Assembly (NCBI RefSeq): GCF_009017415.1 | Contig: NC_092405.1 | Coordinates: forward strand, 2,356,001-2,420,000 | Length of the DNA stretch: 64,000 nucleotides | DNA from: Aspergillus flavus | Taxonomy: Eukaryota > Ascomycota > Eurotiomycetes > Eurotiales > Aspergillaceae | Reading direction: 5' to 3' | Shown here: positions 32,916-44,563 of the stretch, piece after piece | Layout of the letters: every line of letters starts with the position of its first letter | Numbering within the stretch: position 1 is the first letter of the stretch | The notes under the pieces: model-generated | The model's database searches: none | Told to the model about the DNA's origin: nothing | The model's input: the letters and a program-made list of their open reading frames with translations, nothing else | Made by a program: the position numbers and the translations under genes

Positions 32916-34647
32916 TCTTTTTAGTAAATTCCGGGTATATTTCATCCGGAAGATCACAATGAGTCTCTACAAACTGCCTCGAGTTAGATGAGCTCACGAG
33001 ATACAGCTCTGCAGTTGAATAGCTAGAGTAATATATTGTAAGCTAACCCCGGTTGCCGCTGTCCCCTTTAGTGATTCAGATGCCCTCATTGCCGAGCGAC
33101 TTATCGATGCCCTTCGTGTCAGGTCATCAAGGGTAGAGATATCCTGCCGGCAGAAGATCCAAACTGCATCTTATCTGGCAAGAAAAGAGGATATTTATAA
33201 AGCCAATACCACAGTGCCTATTAAATTACGACATCTAGAGACTTTTCCTGTCTTCTGAATCTCCCATAATACCGTGCCTATTGTCGCCCTCGGACGTGTG
33301 ATAAGTGAAACCATCACGCATGTGTATCAGACTCATAGCGGGCGGTAGCATTAGGGTTTCTATAATCACACTCTTTCCTAATCCAACATCGGTCAGACCT
33401 GTGACTCGCGAAAGAACATCAGCTCATCCCAGAGGATACTAAGTGGCCCAAATGGTCGAGGTTTATTGCATTGTTTCGCAGCGTCGATGATGGTGATGTG
33501 GCAAAAAGGTATTTGTATACCCAGCTTCGCCTCACGCGACTGAACTAGGTCCTGGACATCCTCGGCCGCAGAAGTGGTGAGAATTGCCGGTTCTACCCCG
33601 AACCTCACTGGTCTACGGTGCCCTACATGCGACGCGCCTTAGTGCCACTGTTTTTCTTGTTCGCTGGCATATCCCTTATACTAGCCTCAATGCAACTCAT
33701 GCTCGCGGTTCCCAGGGGCAGCCTCCTCAGCCTCGGAGGGGCTAGCACGGGGGCACTAGAAAAAATGCAAGTCATATTCTAAGGCTTGCTCTAGTAACAA
33801 TATTCTTTTCTAGCGTGTCGCTGATATTATTGATTCTTGTTCCCTTGATTGTTGTCGTCTGTCAGTTATTTTGGACGACCAGGCGCCAGTCAGAGAAGCT
33901 ATGAATTGATAGACCCCCAGGAGGAGTGACAGCGTAAAGGTGATATACGTTAATAGCCCGCTTCTGTTACTGAGTGGCGTCGAGACTCTCCCTTGACAGA
34001 AGATCCCGCCAGATCAATGGGTTCATCACTACTATAGGTAAGTTTCTTAAGTGATCAAAGCTCAAGCAGCTAATAACAGAAACTATCCGCAGCGATGGAT
34101 CTACATGGATCTAATGCGCTAAGCTCCACATACTAGTATAGATCCGTCGAAGCGAGGAGGAATCCATGATTGAGGATCATGGCCCCGGCGGGTCTTTCTT
34201 ATGATGATGATGAGGAGGAGGAGGAGGAGAAGGAGGATGAGGAATAAGCCGACCTGGAATAGGATATGGATCATGGTATATGATCAGAGGATTGGAACCC
34301 TGTTATAGAATAGCTATTTTGAGACGTTATTTTCCAGTTACCTTAGGTCATATGAATGCCTAGGCCATGGTGTCTATGTCCCTATCTTCGTTCTTTTATC
34401 AACGAACCAAAAAAAGGAATACCTTTTATTATTGTACACTGTTCAGGGTACCGAGCTTTCTAGGTCAGTTTCAACCCACCCAACCCACTCTAATAGTGTT
34501 CATTTTCAGCATCCATTCCATAGGTCCTCATATTCTAGACGTAATTAACAGTGTATTATTATATAGCTATATTGTTCGGGTGCTCTAGGTGCGTGAACAG
34601 CGGCAATGTTTCAACCCCAACGACTCACTTATGTGTAAATGTAATAC
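32916..34647. other. Intergenic with unassigned coding-like stretches
   Basis: A plus-strand frame around 33063-33257 (DALIAERLIDALRVRSSRVE ... LRHLETFPVF, stop) and a minus-strand frame at 33608-33393 (EAKLGIQIPFCHITIIDAAK; PFGPLSILWDELMFFRE) look protein-like but match no family I know. They may be pieces of the gene that carried the TPR array. The rest holds nothing recognised. Confidence 0.4.
34201..34243. repeat. GAT/GAG trinucleotide-rich microsatellite
   Basis: Short runs of ATG/GAT then GAG units with imperfections; purine-rich on the plus strand. Confidence 0.8.
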
Positions 34648-36657
34648 TTAGACGCCCATTCCCCACCGAGGGGCATTAATGATAATGCCCATAAGACATC
34701 CAGAGATAATACCAGTTATGGGCAGAGTAATAACCCAGCCGAAGTAGATCCACAGAATCATGCGCCAATTGATGGTACGCCAGGTTCCACTACAGAGACC
34801 AACACCAACGGTTGCACCCGAGATACATTGCGTTGTGGAGACCGGAAGCTCTGCAGATTATTAGTCGTCGGATATCTTCACTTCATAGAATACGATGGAC
34901 TTACTGAGCCTGGTCGCCGTGATGATAGTAATAGCAGAGCCAAGTTCCATAGAAAAACCACGGGAAGGGGAGTGAAGCGTGATCCTATTACCGAGATTTC
35001 GCATGATATTGTAGCCGTAGGTCCAGATACCAATGGCGATAGCAGCACCTCCAAAGGCCCTATAGGGATAAGTATTTAGTTGGTCACGGTAGCATGGTGT
35101 ATAGTACTTACAAAATCCAGTAAGGGACAGGACTCTTGGAGTTGAGCTTTCCAGATTGCCAAATGTCATAAATCGTGGCATATGGACCAATAGCACTATA
35201 CTAGTTAGCACAGTTGATAGTCAGCCAAGTTAGGAAACATACTTGGACACATCATTGGCACCATGGGTAAAAGAAGCAGTGGATGCTGTCAGCACCTGCA
35301 GGAAGGAGTACATGTACTCAGTTCTGTTATCATAATGTTTGGCGTGGGCATGGGTCATTTCGATGTCGCCGGTAAGGATATTCTTCTTCTTTTGCAAGCC
35401 GACTACATCTTGCTCGATTCCACGAAAGAAGAATCGCTTGAACTGCCAGAAGAGCATAGCTGGGTGAAAGAACCCCTTTCCTTCCGGTCGAGGGCCAATT
35501 ATTGAAAATTCTGGCTTTGGCGCCACTGAAGGTGCATCGCTAGGTGTCCCGGACTTCAAAGCCTCGGATGAAGTGTTCTGGCTCTCTTTGACTAGCTCGC
35601 CTTCGTTCTCTAGGTCAGAAGGTCGGTTTTCTTGAGTCGCAGCTCGCTCCGCCTGGAGCTGCTCCATAGTCTTATGGCCACTGTAGAAATCTTGTACGAT
35701 TGAGTACCCTTCCGGAGGAGGAGGAACTTCCCCACGACGTAGAACAAGAGGGCCAAGGAAGAGGTGATACCATTGAAGTTGCCAATCCTCCTTCAGCAAC
35801 CTTCGGTACAGCCAGGGCAGGAAGAAAATGGTGACAATCAAGGCGACGGCGGCGCCAACCCCAATAATCACACCAACAGTCTCTGCGTCATTGAGGCTAA
35901 TCCGGCTCGACCCACCCTTCCACACAATAAGCACTATTATACTGGTAAGCGAATGTTCATGCAGTTCCGGGTGCGCGACTCACTGGTGAGGAGAGCAGAC
36001 GTAATGCCAAAGTAGATAGGAATGGCAATGAAAGCATTCCGGACTGAATTGCTCCGCAGCATCACTCCATACTTGGTGATGAGGAAGACGATGGCACCAA
36101 AGGCACCCGACATAAAGGGGGCAATGACCCATGCCAGGAACACCTGAACAACACCAGAGTTGATATTACCTCCCCACCACGAAACACCATTCGCCCCAAC
36201 CGACGCAATACCCATTCCAATAACACCACCCATGATGGAGTGCGTGGTCGAAACAGGCATTCCAAATTTCGTCGCTATGGTAAGGTAGATGGAGGAGCCC
36301 ATGACCGCACATAACATCCCCAGCATAAGCATAGAGGGATCCTCCTTAAAGAGATCGACGTCGACAACCTTCGTCCGGATAGTTTCTGCAACACGGGCGC
36401 CCACTCCAATACTAGGTCTCGGGGTTAGCATATAGAATCCTCCATATAGCTGGCTAGAAAGGATAGTGGAGTGGTCCGTACCTCCCACAGAATTCCATGA
36501 TGGAGGCAAGAATCATGGCCTGCCAATACTTCAGAGATCGCGATGAGACGGAGGTCGCCCAAGAGTTGGCAACATCATTGGCGCCAATATTCCAAGCATC
36601 TAGGAAGGCAAAAATGGTGCCGAGAGCAAAGATGTAGTCGAACTGGTGAAGGGCCAT
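34648..36657 (-). CDS. pho89: Pho89-type Na+/phosphate symporter (PiT family)
   Basis: Six exons (36657-36482, 36411-35984, 35933-35243, 35195-35112, 35059-34905, 34850-34648), all in phase, give 578 aa. Both halves of the PiT signature are present: GANDVANSWATSVSSRSLKY near the N-terminus and HGANDVSNAIGPYA in the second half, together with PVSTTHSIMGG and LPVSTTQCISG. The halves are separated by a hydrophilic cytoplasmic loop (~residues 270-380). About ten to twelve membrane segments are expected. The family imports phosphate with sodium at the plasma membrane. Introns 2 and 3 use the second of two close AGs. Two CACGTT-type sites lie within 470 bp upstream. The gene looks intact. Confidence 0.93.
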
Positions 36658-39367
36658 CCTGACAGAGGCTTGAAGCCACGAAGCAACTGGTCTTGAGTCA
36701 AGCTACAGATATTCCAGCACCGTAGTCCGTTTTTCCCCACAAGCAGAGGGGTGTGCAAGGCTCTTTTATATACCATTGGCGATTTCTTACGGGCGAGAAG
36801 TAGGATAAGAAACCTAGGCCAAACCCTAATACGATTGCCCAGCGTTTCCATACTCTTTGACAGCATCCGCCCACCCTCCATGTAACATTAGGCGAGGTCA
36901 GTCCATTCATTCGCGAATTGGCCTCAACGTGAGAGAACCAGATCCAAGGCTAGGGATAATTTCCTATTAATTTCGGACGCTGAAAGTCAACTGATGGGTT
37001 TTGGATGCTCCGATACTCTTGGCAGCACATCGTTCAACTGCCAAGCAGTCCGCTCATGAATAGCCTTGGCACCACTTGCTCCGAAAGCTTGTATGGCCAA
37101 TTAAAGCTCTATAGAGAGGAACGTGGGCTCGGATCGAACTCATGAATAGCGCCAACAGTCCAGTTCCAGATCCTTGGCATCCGCCACGGTATATGGCAGT
37201 GACATGACTTGAGTTCCGCTCGAGGTAACCTTGATCACTGCTGCAACTTATCACTCCCTGTCCGAGGAAAGGATCATGAGGGGTGGTACCCTATCCAGAC
37301 CCGGGTTTTTCCCAGATATCGCTTTTAGCGTGGCAACCACAGATTATTGTTAGGTATTCCAAGACTCGCTTTGGCCAGTCTCCTTGCAGCAGTCGAGCAT
37401 GCTTCGTGCCTCTAAGATATTTCCTTTCTTGGCAGTTTGTCTCCTGCTCATATTATTACCACATAGAAGATGCAGTTGCAGCTGCCTGGCACATGAATCA
37501 ACTAAAATACGAGGGTGAAGACATAACCAAAGAGAAACTAGCTGGGCTAAGTATAGTACCATTGCTAGAAGCAGAGAAATCCCCGACGAACCGGCGCATC
37601 ACTAACATCATCGACCAATTTCGAACTTTGACGACCCTCTACTTTACCCCTCGCTCAGTTTATCATTTCGATGCTCACTTAGCTCAGTCTGTAAGTACTG
37701 GATATACTCCACTGCGGTCTCGAGGAGCTCCACCTAATGTGACAGCGCAAGCCATTAGCTCGTGTCAACCAACAGTATTTTAAACCCATATTGCGAGAAA
37801 ACCTCGCAAAGCTCGCTCCCGATGGTGTGTTACCTTAGTGCACAGTCCCCTTTTTCGCCCACGGTTCATGCCACTTGTACTAAGCACATGGGCCATCTGA
37901 TCGAAGGCAATCTTTAACCGATCCCGTTGGTTTTTCTGTGAGACGGCATGCTTTCGGCGCTTGAAATCGGAGTGGCTATTGGGGATTTTGATCAAGACGC
38001 CTCCTAAAGACGAAGAGTTCTCTATTAGTTACGCCAAGATGATTACCCTGGCTTGGAAAAACCCGGGTAAGCATGGGGACTAACCATCTTTCGGACGAAG
38101 TTCAATATATTTCTGTTGCGGTGCCGCATTGGGCGCACGTGAAGAGGCGGACTGAGGCATAACTGTCTTAGGGTTACCGTCAGATAGATTGGTGGTTGAC
38201 TGTATAGCATTGCTCTCTTGCTTGCGGGGCCATGCATGGGCTATATATGCTCAGACTAGGTGTTGACAGTTCATCCCTTATTTGCGTTGCGGCTTATCCT
38301 TAAGCTACCAAGACTTTACGGTCTATCTCAACGGAGAGCAAGGTCCTCCCTAACTCTGTTGGGCCGTTGATCCTGTTTCAGTCAGTGTCTGATGACTTTA
38401 ATAGTAATTGTAACTTTCCTGAGCCGAATAGAACAGCTGCATTCCTAATGTGTCAGCCATGCTCCACTTGCGTCTCTGGCTCGAGGTTTCTGTCTAGACG
38501 ACCAGGATGTCTAAGCTCCATTCCTGTTCACTATTCCTACATATCTTGGCTTTCGGGAAGGAAACTTGGGACAAACTGCGTACTCATACCTCCAAAACAC
38601 CTATAGTGTATGATTTACTGAAGCGTATACTTGTCTCCTTTTCTCTTGTTGGCTTCGCATATCAAGAGTTGTGTCACTCTCACTCAGAAGAGTGTTATGT
38701 TAGTCTTTGAGTTATCTTCCAGTCTTGTATGGTTTCTAATAGAGCATAATAATTAGATATATTTTGGGGTTCTTATGCAGCATATCCATAGGTGGTCCTA
38801 CATGGACTACATCAAACCCTTGGTTATCTCCAAACAAAGCATCCATGCACTTTGTAAAGCAGAATAAACTTATAGTCTAACAGTTAGTGTATTAGCATCA
38901 CTAGTCTTCGCTATATACGAGTTACTACAATACACTAATCAAGACAGAAGGCATGGAGTGATGATCTTCAGGTAGCATTGACATTGACCCACAGCGGGGT
39001 CTCTGCCGATGTCAAGATGCAAACCCTAACTCTACCTGGCGAAGATCCTACTTTTTGTATCTATAGGGGATATGGTTATGGTCCCATGTCGCTCAACAAT
39101 TCTGAGTTAGACGCTAATATGCCATATAGATGAGGTTCACCTACTGAGGCCCTAAGGCTATATAGCACGTAGACATGTTATCATTATGAAGTGATATCAT
39201 ATATCAAGGCATCATTAAGTATGATGGCCATGACTATGTTCAACTCTCGTCACCCACTCATCGTTGCCTTTTCTAACTAAATCCACGTACCACCTGCCTC
39301 AACCTCTTCATCTAGCTACCGCAACAATACAATAACCCATATCTTTCGTCTTTCATTCTTTCATCCA
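36658..39367. other. Long intergenic region, mostly unexplained
   Basis: 2.7 kb without a supported gene. A plus-strand frame at 37440-37780 is coding-like (MNQLKYEGEDITKEKLAGLS ... NRRITNIIDQFRTLTTLYFT) but lacks a start and a known family. The remainder has small frames only and is probably promoter sequence for the genes on both sides. Confidence 0.45.
36926..37125. promoter_or_regulatory. Two possible Pho4/NUC-1-type CACGTT sites upstream of pho89
   Basis: AACGTG (reverse of CACGTT) occurs at 36926-36931 and 37120-37125, about 270 and 465 bp before the ATG. A full CACGTG occurs at 38136-38141, about 1.5 kb away. Pho4-type bHLH proteins bind these sequences and phosphate permeases are classical targets, but six-base sites are common by chance. 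Confidence 0.3.
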
Positions 39368-39997
39368 ATGTCCATACCTCCTCCATTCAATATGAACTTC
39401 ACGGACGGTTGGTACCCACCCTACCCTAGCCTACCCCCACCGGAGCAACTCGGATACCCAACCATCCTCCCACCACTGCAACCCGAAGACCCAATCTTCC
39501 TATCAACACTTCAGAACTGGACGTCACAATCAAGGATCCAGTCCCCACCATCAAAATCCCCAAACCAACCAAGCACAGACCCAGGCTCGGGCACTGTTAC
39601 CCCAGCACCCAAGACTCACCCCACAGAGCCAACCAACTACGCAGACCTCCTACGGCTATACCTGACTATCAAAAAGGATGTCTCATTCAAGGTCACCCAC
39701 CCCAAGCAAGAAAAACCCACAGCTCCGTGGGTCCTCCGCGCGCTGACGATGCTTGACCACGCCGAGTGCGTGGCTGAAGCTCATTTGGATCTTATATCGT
39801 CGTCGGATGGGGAGATTCAGGCTTCACAGGATCAGCATAGTAAGATGAGGGATTCTGCTCCCTTTGTGTTGGTGGTTGGTTCGGTGAAGAATATGATGAA
39901 AGTTAATCGGCATGATGAGGAAGGCGTGAGGATCTTGCAGGAGAGAGTGAAAGCCCTGGAGAAATTCACTATGGACATGGACGCCTTGTCGCAGTGA
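39368..39997 (+). CDS. Hypothetical protein, 209 aa, proline-rich N-terminus
   Basis: Intronless, ATG in CCAATGTCC. Residues 1-90 are rich in Pro, Ser and Thr (YPSLPPPEQLGYPTILPPL; SPPSKSPNQPSTDPGSG) and probably disordered. Residues ~95-209 are predicted ordered and helical: NYADLLRLYLTIKKDVSF, PWVLRALTMLDHAECVAEAH, APFVLVVGSVKNMMKVNR and EEGVRILQERVKALEKFTMD. I recognise no catalytic motif, signal peptide or membrane segment. Codon use is even and C/A-rich like the true genes here, and the ORF shows a coding pattern, so I think it is a real lineage-specific gene of unknown role. Confidence 0.7.
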   Translation: MSIPPPFNMNFTDGWYPPYPSLPPPEQLGYPTILPPLQPEDPIFLSTLQNWTSQSRIQSPPSKSPNQPSTDPGSGTVTPAPKTHPTEPTNYADLLRLYLTIKKDVSFKVTHPKQEKPTAPWVLRALTMLDHAECVAEAHLDLISSSDGEIQASQDQHSKMRDSAPFVLVVGSVKNMMKVNRHDEEGVRILQERVKALEKFTMDMDALSQ

Positions 39998-41364
39998 GAT
40001 ATTGGAAGCTTTGGAACTGTGGCTTTGCTTTTGGCTTTTCTGTGATGTGTCCGTTGGCTGTTCCTTCGGTGCTTGCTTATTGTATGAGCTATGATAGAGG
40101 GATTATTCAAGGAATAAGATGGGAATTTTCTTCGCGCTGTCTAGTTCCTAAAAGAAAATATAACTTAAAAAATATCTTATTAATATAATTTATTTTAAAT
40201 ATCTATAATTTTATTCTCGTGGCGTAGGAACTTTTATTCTGCGGAGAGTAGCTAAATATATAGAAACTACAGGGCCTATAACACCCGCAGTATTCTTCTT
40301 AGTTCCTTTACGGGCCTCATAGTTGTTTTGAATTATTCCCTCGTCGTCACAAAAAGGCCATACTCACCTCTCTGTAAAGAAGGAAAATCTAAAAATATAT
40401 ATACATATATATATATTTTGAGGTATACGGGCTCGAGGAAGTTGCTGATTATTGGATATCTAGTTTGATCGAGAGAATCATGGATTCAACTGTTTTGCCA
40501 TTGCCATGCTATATATTACTAAGTTATTACTTGTAATATTTGATTGCGAACAACTTATGTTTTTCTTTTCTTTTCTTTTCTTGTCTGGTTATATCTCTGT
40601 TCACAATAGTTTCAGGACGTAGTACTATCAACAACTCTATATATAAAGCGAACTAACCCTTTCTATATACAATGTGTATAACAGTTGCCAGGGGTCTTTA
40701 TCACCTATAACAGATATCATACCGGACGAACGTATGAAGAACAACAACAGGATAATAGTGAAAGCGCTCATGAACACCGAGACCTGAATTTTCAATTCAT
40801 AGGTGTAGCGGAAACAAAATGATAACCTGTGCAGACGTGTTGTAACCTACTACAGCACCAAAACCAAAGTATGGAACATTGATCCTACTAATCAAGCCTC
40901 GCATTGAAATATATCAACTAAACATGGGTCACATCGAAGTCAAACGCAGGTCCAGATACAAAAACAAGGGATATATGCTTCGACGCCCCCAATGTATCAT
41001 CACAATGGTCATAAACAAGCCACAATAGTGGCAGGGTATCCTCAGCAACTCGAATAAGTAACGGCTATAGTACACCACGCAGAGTAGTGACTTCCGGACC
41101 CGGCGCACGAGCAAAAGCAAATGCTTTGCGAGGCGGGTCCAGGCCGGATAACGTTGAAAGATGAAAAGAACAGGGGAAATAAAAAGGAAAAGGAAAGAAA
41201 GAGAAAGAAAAGGAAAACAAAGGAAAGAGGTAAGTTCACGAAAGTATCCACGGTTCAAAGGAAATCGACATAGCGAGGGACAAACAACGAATGCATAGTA
41301 ATATGAACAATAAAAGGCCAAAAAAGACAATGTGTTCGCGTGGAATCGCGAACTGTACTTGGAT
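39998..41364. other. Intergenic; AT-rich tract, boundary between accessory and core parts
   Basis: 40140-40420 is AT-rich with ATATAT runs, and TTTTC units repeat near 40560. Convergent 3' ends of the 209-aa gene and bud6 fall here. No gene seen; open frames overlapping 40929-41711 on the minus strand are out-of-frame shadows of the bud6 end. Confidence 0.5.
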
Positions 41365-44300
41365 TCATGAAGCCTCAGGCTGAGTCGGTTTGTCTTCATC
41401 ATTCTTTGCCGGCTCGCTCTCCTCCTTTTTACTCTCAGTTCTCTCTGCTTCTTCGGAGATAGGTTCCTTCCCCTTCGGGGACGATGGTTCCTGTTCTTCT
41501 CCAGTATCTGGTGCTCCATCCTCACCCTTTGCTTCAGCATCATCTGTTGGGTTAGACTCTGCTTGAGGAGCTTGGTCTGCTTGTGCAGCAGCTGCTTCCG
41601 CCTCTGCTTTCTCCATCTCTGCTGCTCGAGCTTGCTGTCTCTCCCACACCTCCCTACGGATGCGATCATCTTTGGCCCGACGAAGCCTTTCGGTCTCTTC
41701 CACACCACCACTCTTTTTCAGCTTACCCTCTTCCACAAATGCTCCGAGTTCCTTCTGGAAGAGGCCAATCCGGCGATTCTCTAGTTCTTTCTGGCGTGCT
41801 TTCTCTGCTCGTTCAATCGCCTCAAGGCGTGATTCGTGGTTCGGTTGCAGCGCACGTACTTCGCCTAAGACGCTGTCCTTCGCCTTCATGGGGTCCACTG
41901 CGGGGTCGATGACCACATTACGAGATGTGTTTCGTAGAGTGACCCCGTTACTGGGGTTGTTCTGCATTGTTTGTTCCTTGGTAGCCTGCTCAACAAGAGC
42001 GAATGTCTGGGCGGCCTTTTCTACATCATCCTGCAGGTCGGCCGCAAGGTCTTCTTGCATAGTGAGTTGGTCACGTTCCTCGCATACAAGTTGTAGCTCT
42101 TTCTCCCAAATCTTGGTCCAGATCGGTTTCTCCCGTTTGAGGAATTCCTGCATCTTCTTGATCTCCTTTGTTACAGCACTGATATCCTTGCCGACACTTT
42201 CCAGTTGGCGCGGCAGCGGCCGAACTCCTCGAGTCACCACATCTTTGCGCAGATCCTCCACCAGATCCTGAAGGTCATCAACACGGGCCACAAGGCGTTC
42301 CGATTCCTCACCAAGCTCCTTCTTTCCCGAATTAACGCGCGCGCGTCCTGCATCGCCTTCAAAAGAAGGCAAAGATACTTCAGTGGCAGCGGATTTCACA
42401 CCGCTGGCCTTGGTGCGGATTGCGTTCATCGAACTTGCGATATCCGACTGAAAGTTGGAGTAAGTTTGTCGCAGCACGGCAATATCGCGCCTCAGGCTCT
42501 GGAGTTCTGCAAGTTGGCTGTCGCTACCTGCAATTGAACCTTTAGAAGGTCCCCCAGACTTTGCACTAGAAACAGATACCGGAGGTGCCGCAGCAAGACG
42601 AGCCATTTCCTTGGCCGCCTCAATCTGGCGGTCGGACACTCGCTGCATCACGCTCTCTTGGCCATTCAAAGCATCCTTGACACCTTCAATCAACCGGCGG
42701 ACACCACCAAATTCATCGTCAAAATGCTTCTTCACCTCGTCAAGGATGTCAACATTTAACACGAGAACGGATCGATCCTTCACGTCGTTCAAATCCTCTA
42801 GCTCGTGGCGGACACCCGAGACGGGATCCTGGATATAGATCTCTGGCAAGTCGGCCCCGTTATTGTGAGTGTTCCAGGCGAATTTTTCGATGAAAGCCAG
42901 TTGGAGCCTTCCAATCGTCAGGCCAGTGAAGCCTTCCGGCAGAACATATTTCTTGATCTTGCTTTTATACTGTAGGAACAGGGTGAGCTCCTTCCCGGGA
43001 GATGGCTGTTCGGCAGTAAAATGAGTGCTCTGGGGAGGGGTGGAAACAGAATGAGGCTGCCGACGTTCCGATTTAGGTGTTGTTGGAGAGGCAACAGCGT
43101 CGGATGTACTCTCCTTGACCGGCTGAAATGCCTCGGCAAGGGAGGGCTCCTCCTGAGGGCGAGGTAGATCAATCGTTTCTGTGTCGGGCGGTTTCTGAAC
43201 TTTGTCTTGAGGGATAGGGTAGTCTTTTGCAGAGACATGCGCCGAAGCCTCACCCCGGGACTTAGTACGTTCTTCTTCAATGCTTGGAACATTCGGAGGT
43301 GCCTGCGCCGGTGCAGTTTTGGTAGTAGTGGTCTCCTGCAAGCGGTTCGTCGATCGCTGTCGGCCGTGGGCATAAGATCCTCGTAGACGAACAGCATTCA
43401 ACGATTCACGAACATCGCGACCACGATTTGGCAGAGGAGAATGCTGGGTCGGTAGAACAGGGACACCGCTGGAAGACGTCCCCAGGTGTTTTTGTATCTG
43501 ATACGCGGAGAACCTTCGTGAGGCGCGCCTCTCAAGCTCACCACTTCTCTGCAGCGCACCAATGGCATCATCTTGCTTCGGAGGCGGTGGAGGAGGGGTG
43601 GGATATTCAGACGGATTAACCGATGGTGCGGATGCCTTAGGAGTAGAATCGCTTTCGGGTTGGGAGGACTGAGACAGAATATTCTGTGCCTCTCGTCGTG
43701 ATGCCTCTCGTTCTGAGAAGCTCCCCCCTCGCGTGTCACCCGGTGCTGGTGAGGTCCGAGACGCACCAGAGGGTTCTTCCAGAGAGCCATTACTTCCATA
43801 ACGACGACCTGATCGTTTCGGTGATGACACAGTGGAAACCGTTTCTTCGTACGCCTGGTTCATAGCTGCCTGCCCACTCGCCACACTCCCAGCGCTTGCC
43901 TGCCGGCCGGGTAATGACCGACCTTCCTCTCGCTGCTGCCGCGAACGTAAGCGGGCCTGCTTCTTCTTGAGCCCGTGAAGAAGGTTGATGATGATGTCAC
44001 GAATGCGCGGGAGATAGCGGTCGAGGCTCTGCGGAGAAGCATCCTGGCTAAGGGTGTCTTCAAGAATTGTCCGGAGAAGGTCTGGCACTGGGCCCAAGTC
44101 CGAGGTGTCGACCCCGATCGCATTAAATGCGCGACAGGCAAGGTTGAACTCATAACCTAGCCGCACGTAGACGTCGGATACCTCGTTCTCTGAAGCTTGT
44201 TTCCGGGACCACTGGGTCAGTGTTTCTAGCAGTTGCTTCGTGGCTACCAAGAGATGCGTGACGCTTTTTTCAATTTGTGAGATCTGCTTATCGGGCTGCG

Positions 44301-44563
44301 GCGAGTAGATAGACATGTATTAGCCGGGATAATTGTGGGTACAACGTGGGTGACAGCCAGGGTGAGAGTTTGCGGTGTGAACTATTGAATGCACAACTTA
44401 CCACCGAGCTTCTTGATTGTGGTCGCCCGGAGCTAGATGAACTGCGTGGCGCGGAGGACTGTGAAGTCATGGCGGATTCAATACTGCTTCCGGAGCCCGA
44501 AGAAAAATGCTGGGCTGACGGACTGCGCTGGGTGCGAGACGAAACGCTAGAGGCAGACTGCAT
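41365..44563 (-). CDS. bud6: Bud6/Aip3 actin- and formin-binding polarity protein
   Basis: Two exons (44563-44402 and 44295-41365) around a 106-bp intron give 1030 aa. Exon 1 encodes a Ser-rich MQSASSVSSRTQRSPSAQHF segment; the junction leads to PDKQISQIEKSVTHLLVATK, the conserved start of fungal Bud6. The N-terminal domain (to ~residue 175; RLGYEFNLACRAFNAIGVDT) is followed by a long disordered Ser/Pro region. The AIP3 core from ~490 contains GFTGLTIGRLQLAFIEKFAW, EIYIQDPVSGVRHELEDL and long coiled coils, and ends with a Glu/Lys-rich tail. In yeast Bud6 belongs to the polarisome, delivers actin monomers to the formin Bni1 and marks growth sites; in hyphae it sits at tips and septa. A possible shorter start at 44316 would lose exon 1. 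Confidence 0.93.

Noticed and set aside
41563..44153. Several long open frames antisense to and out of frame with bud6
   Set aside because: They follow from low stop density and biased codons of the real gene; none has a motif, and the bud6 frame is fully explained.
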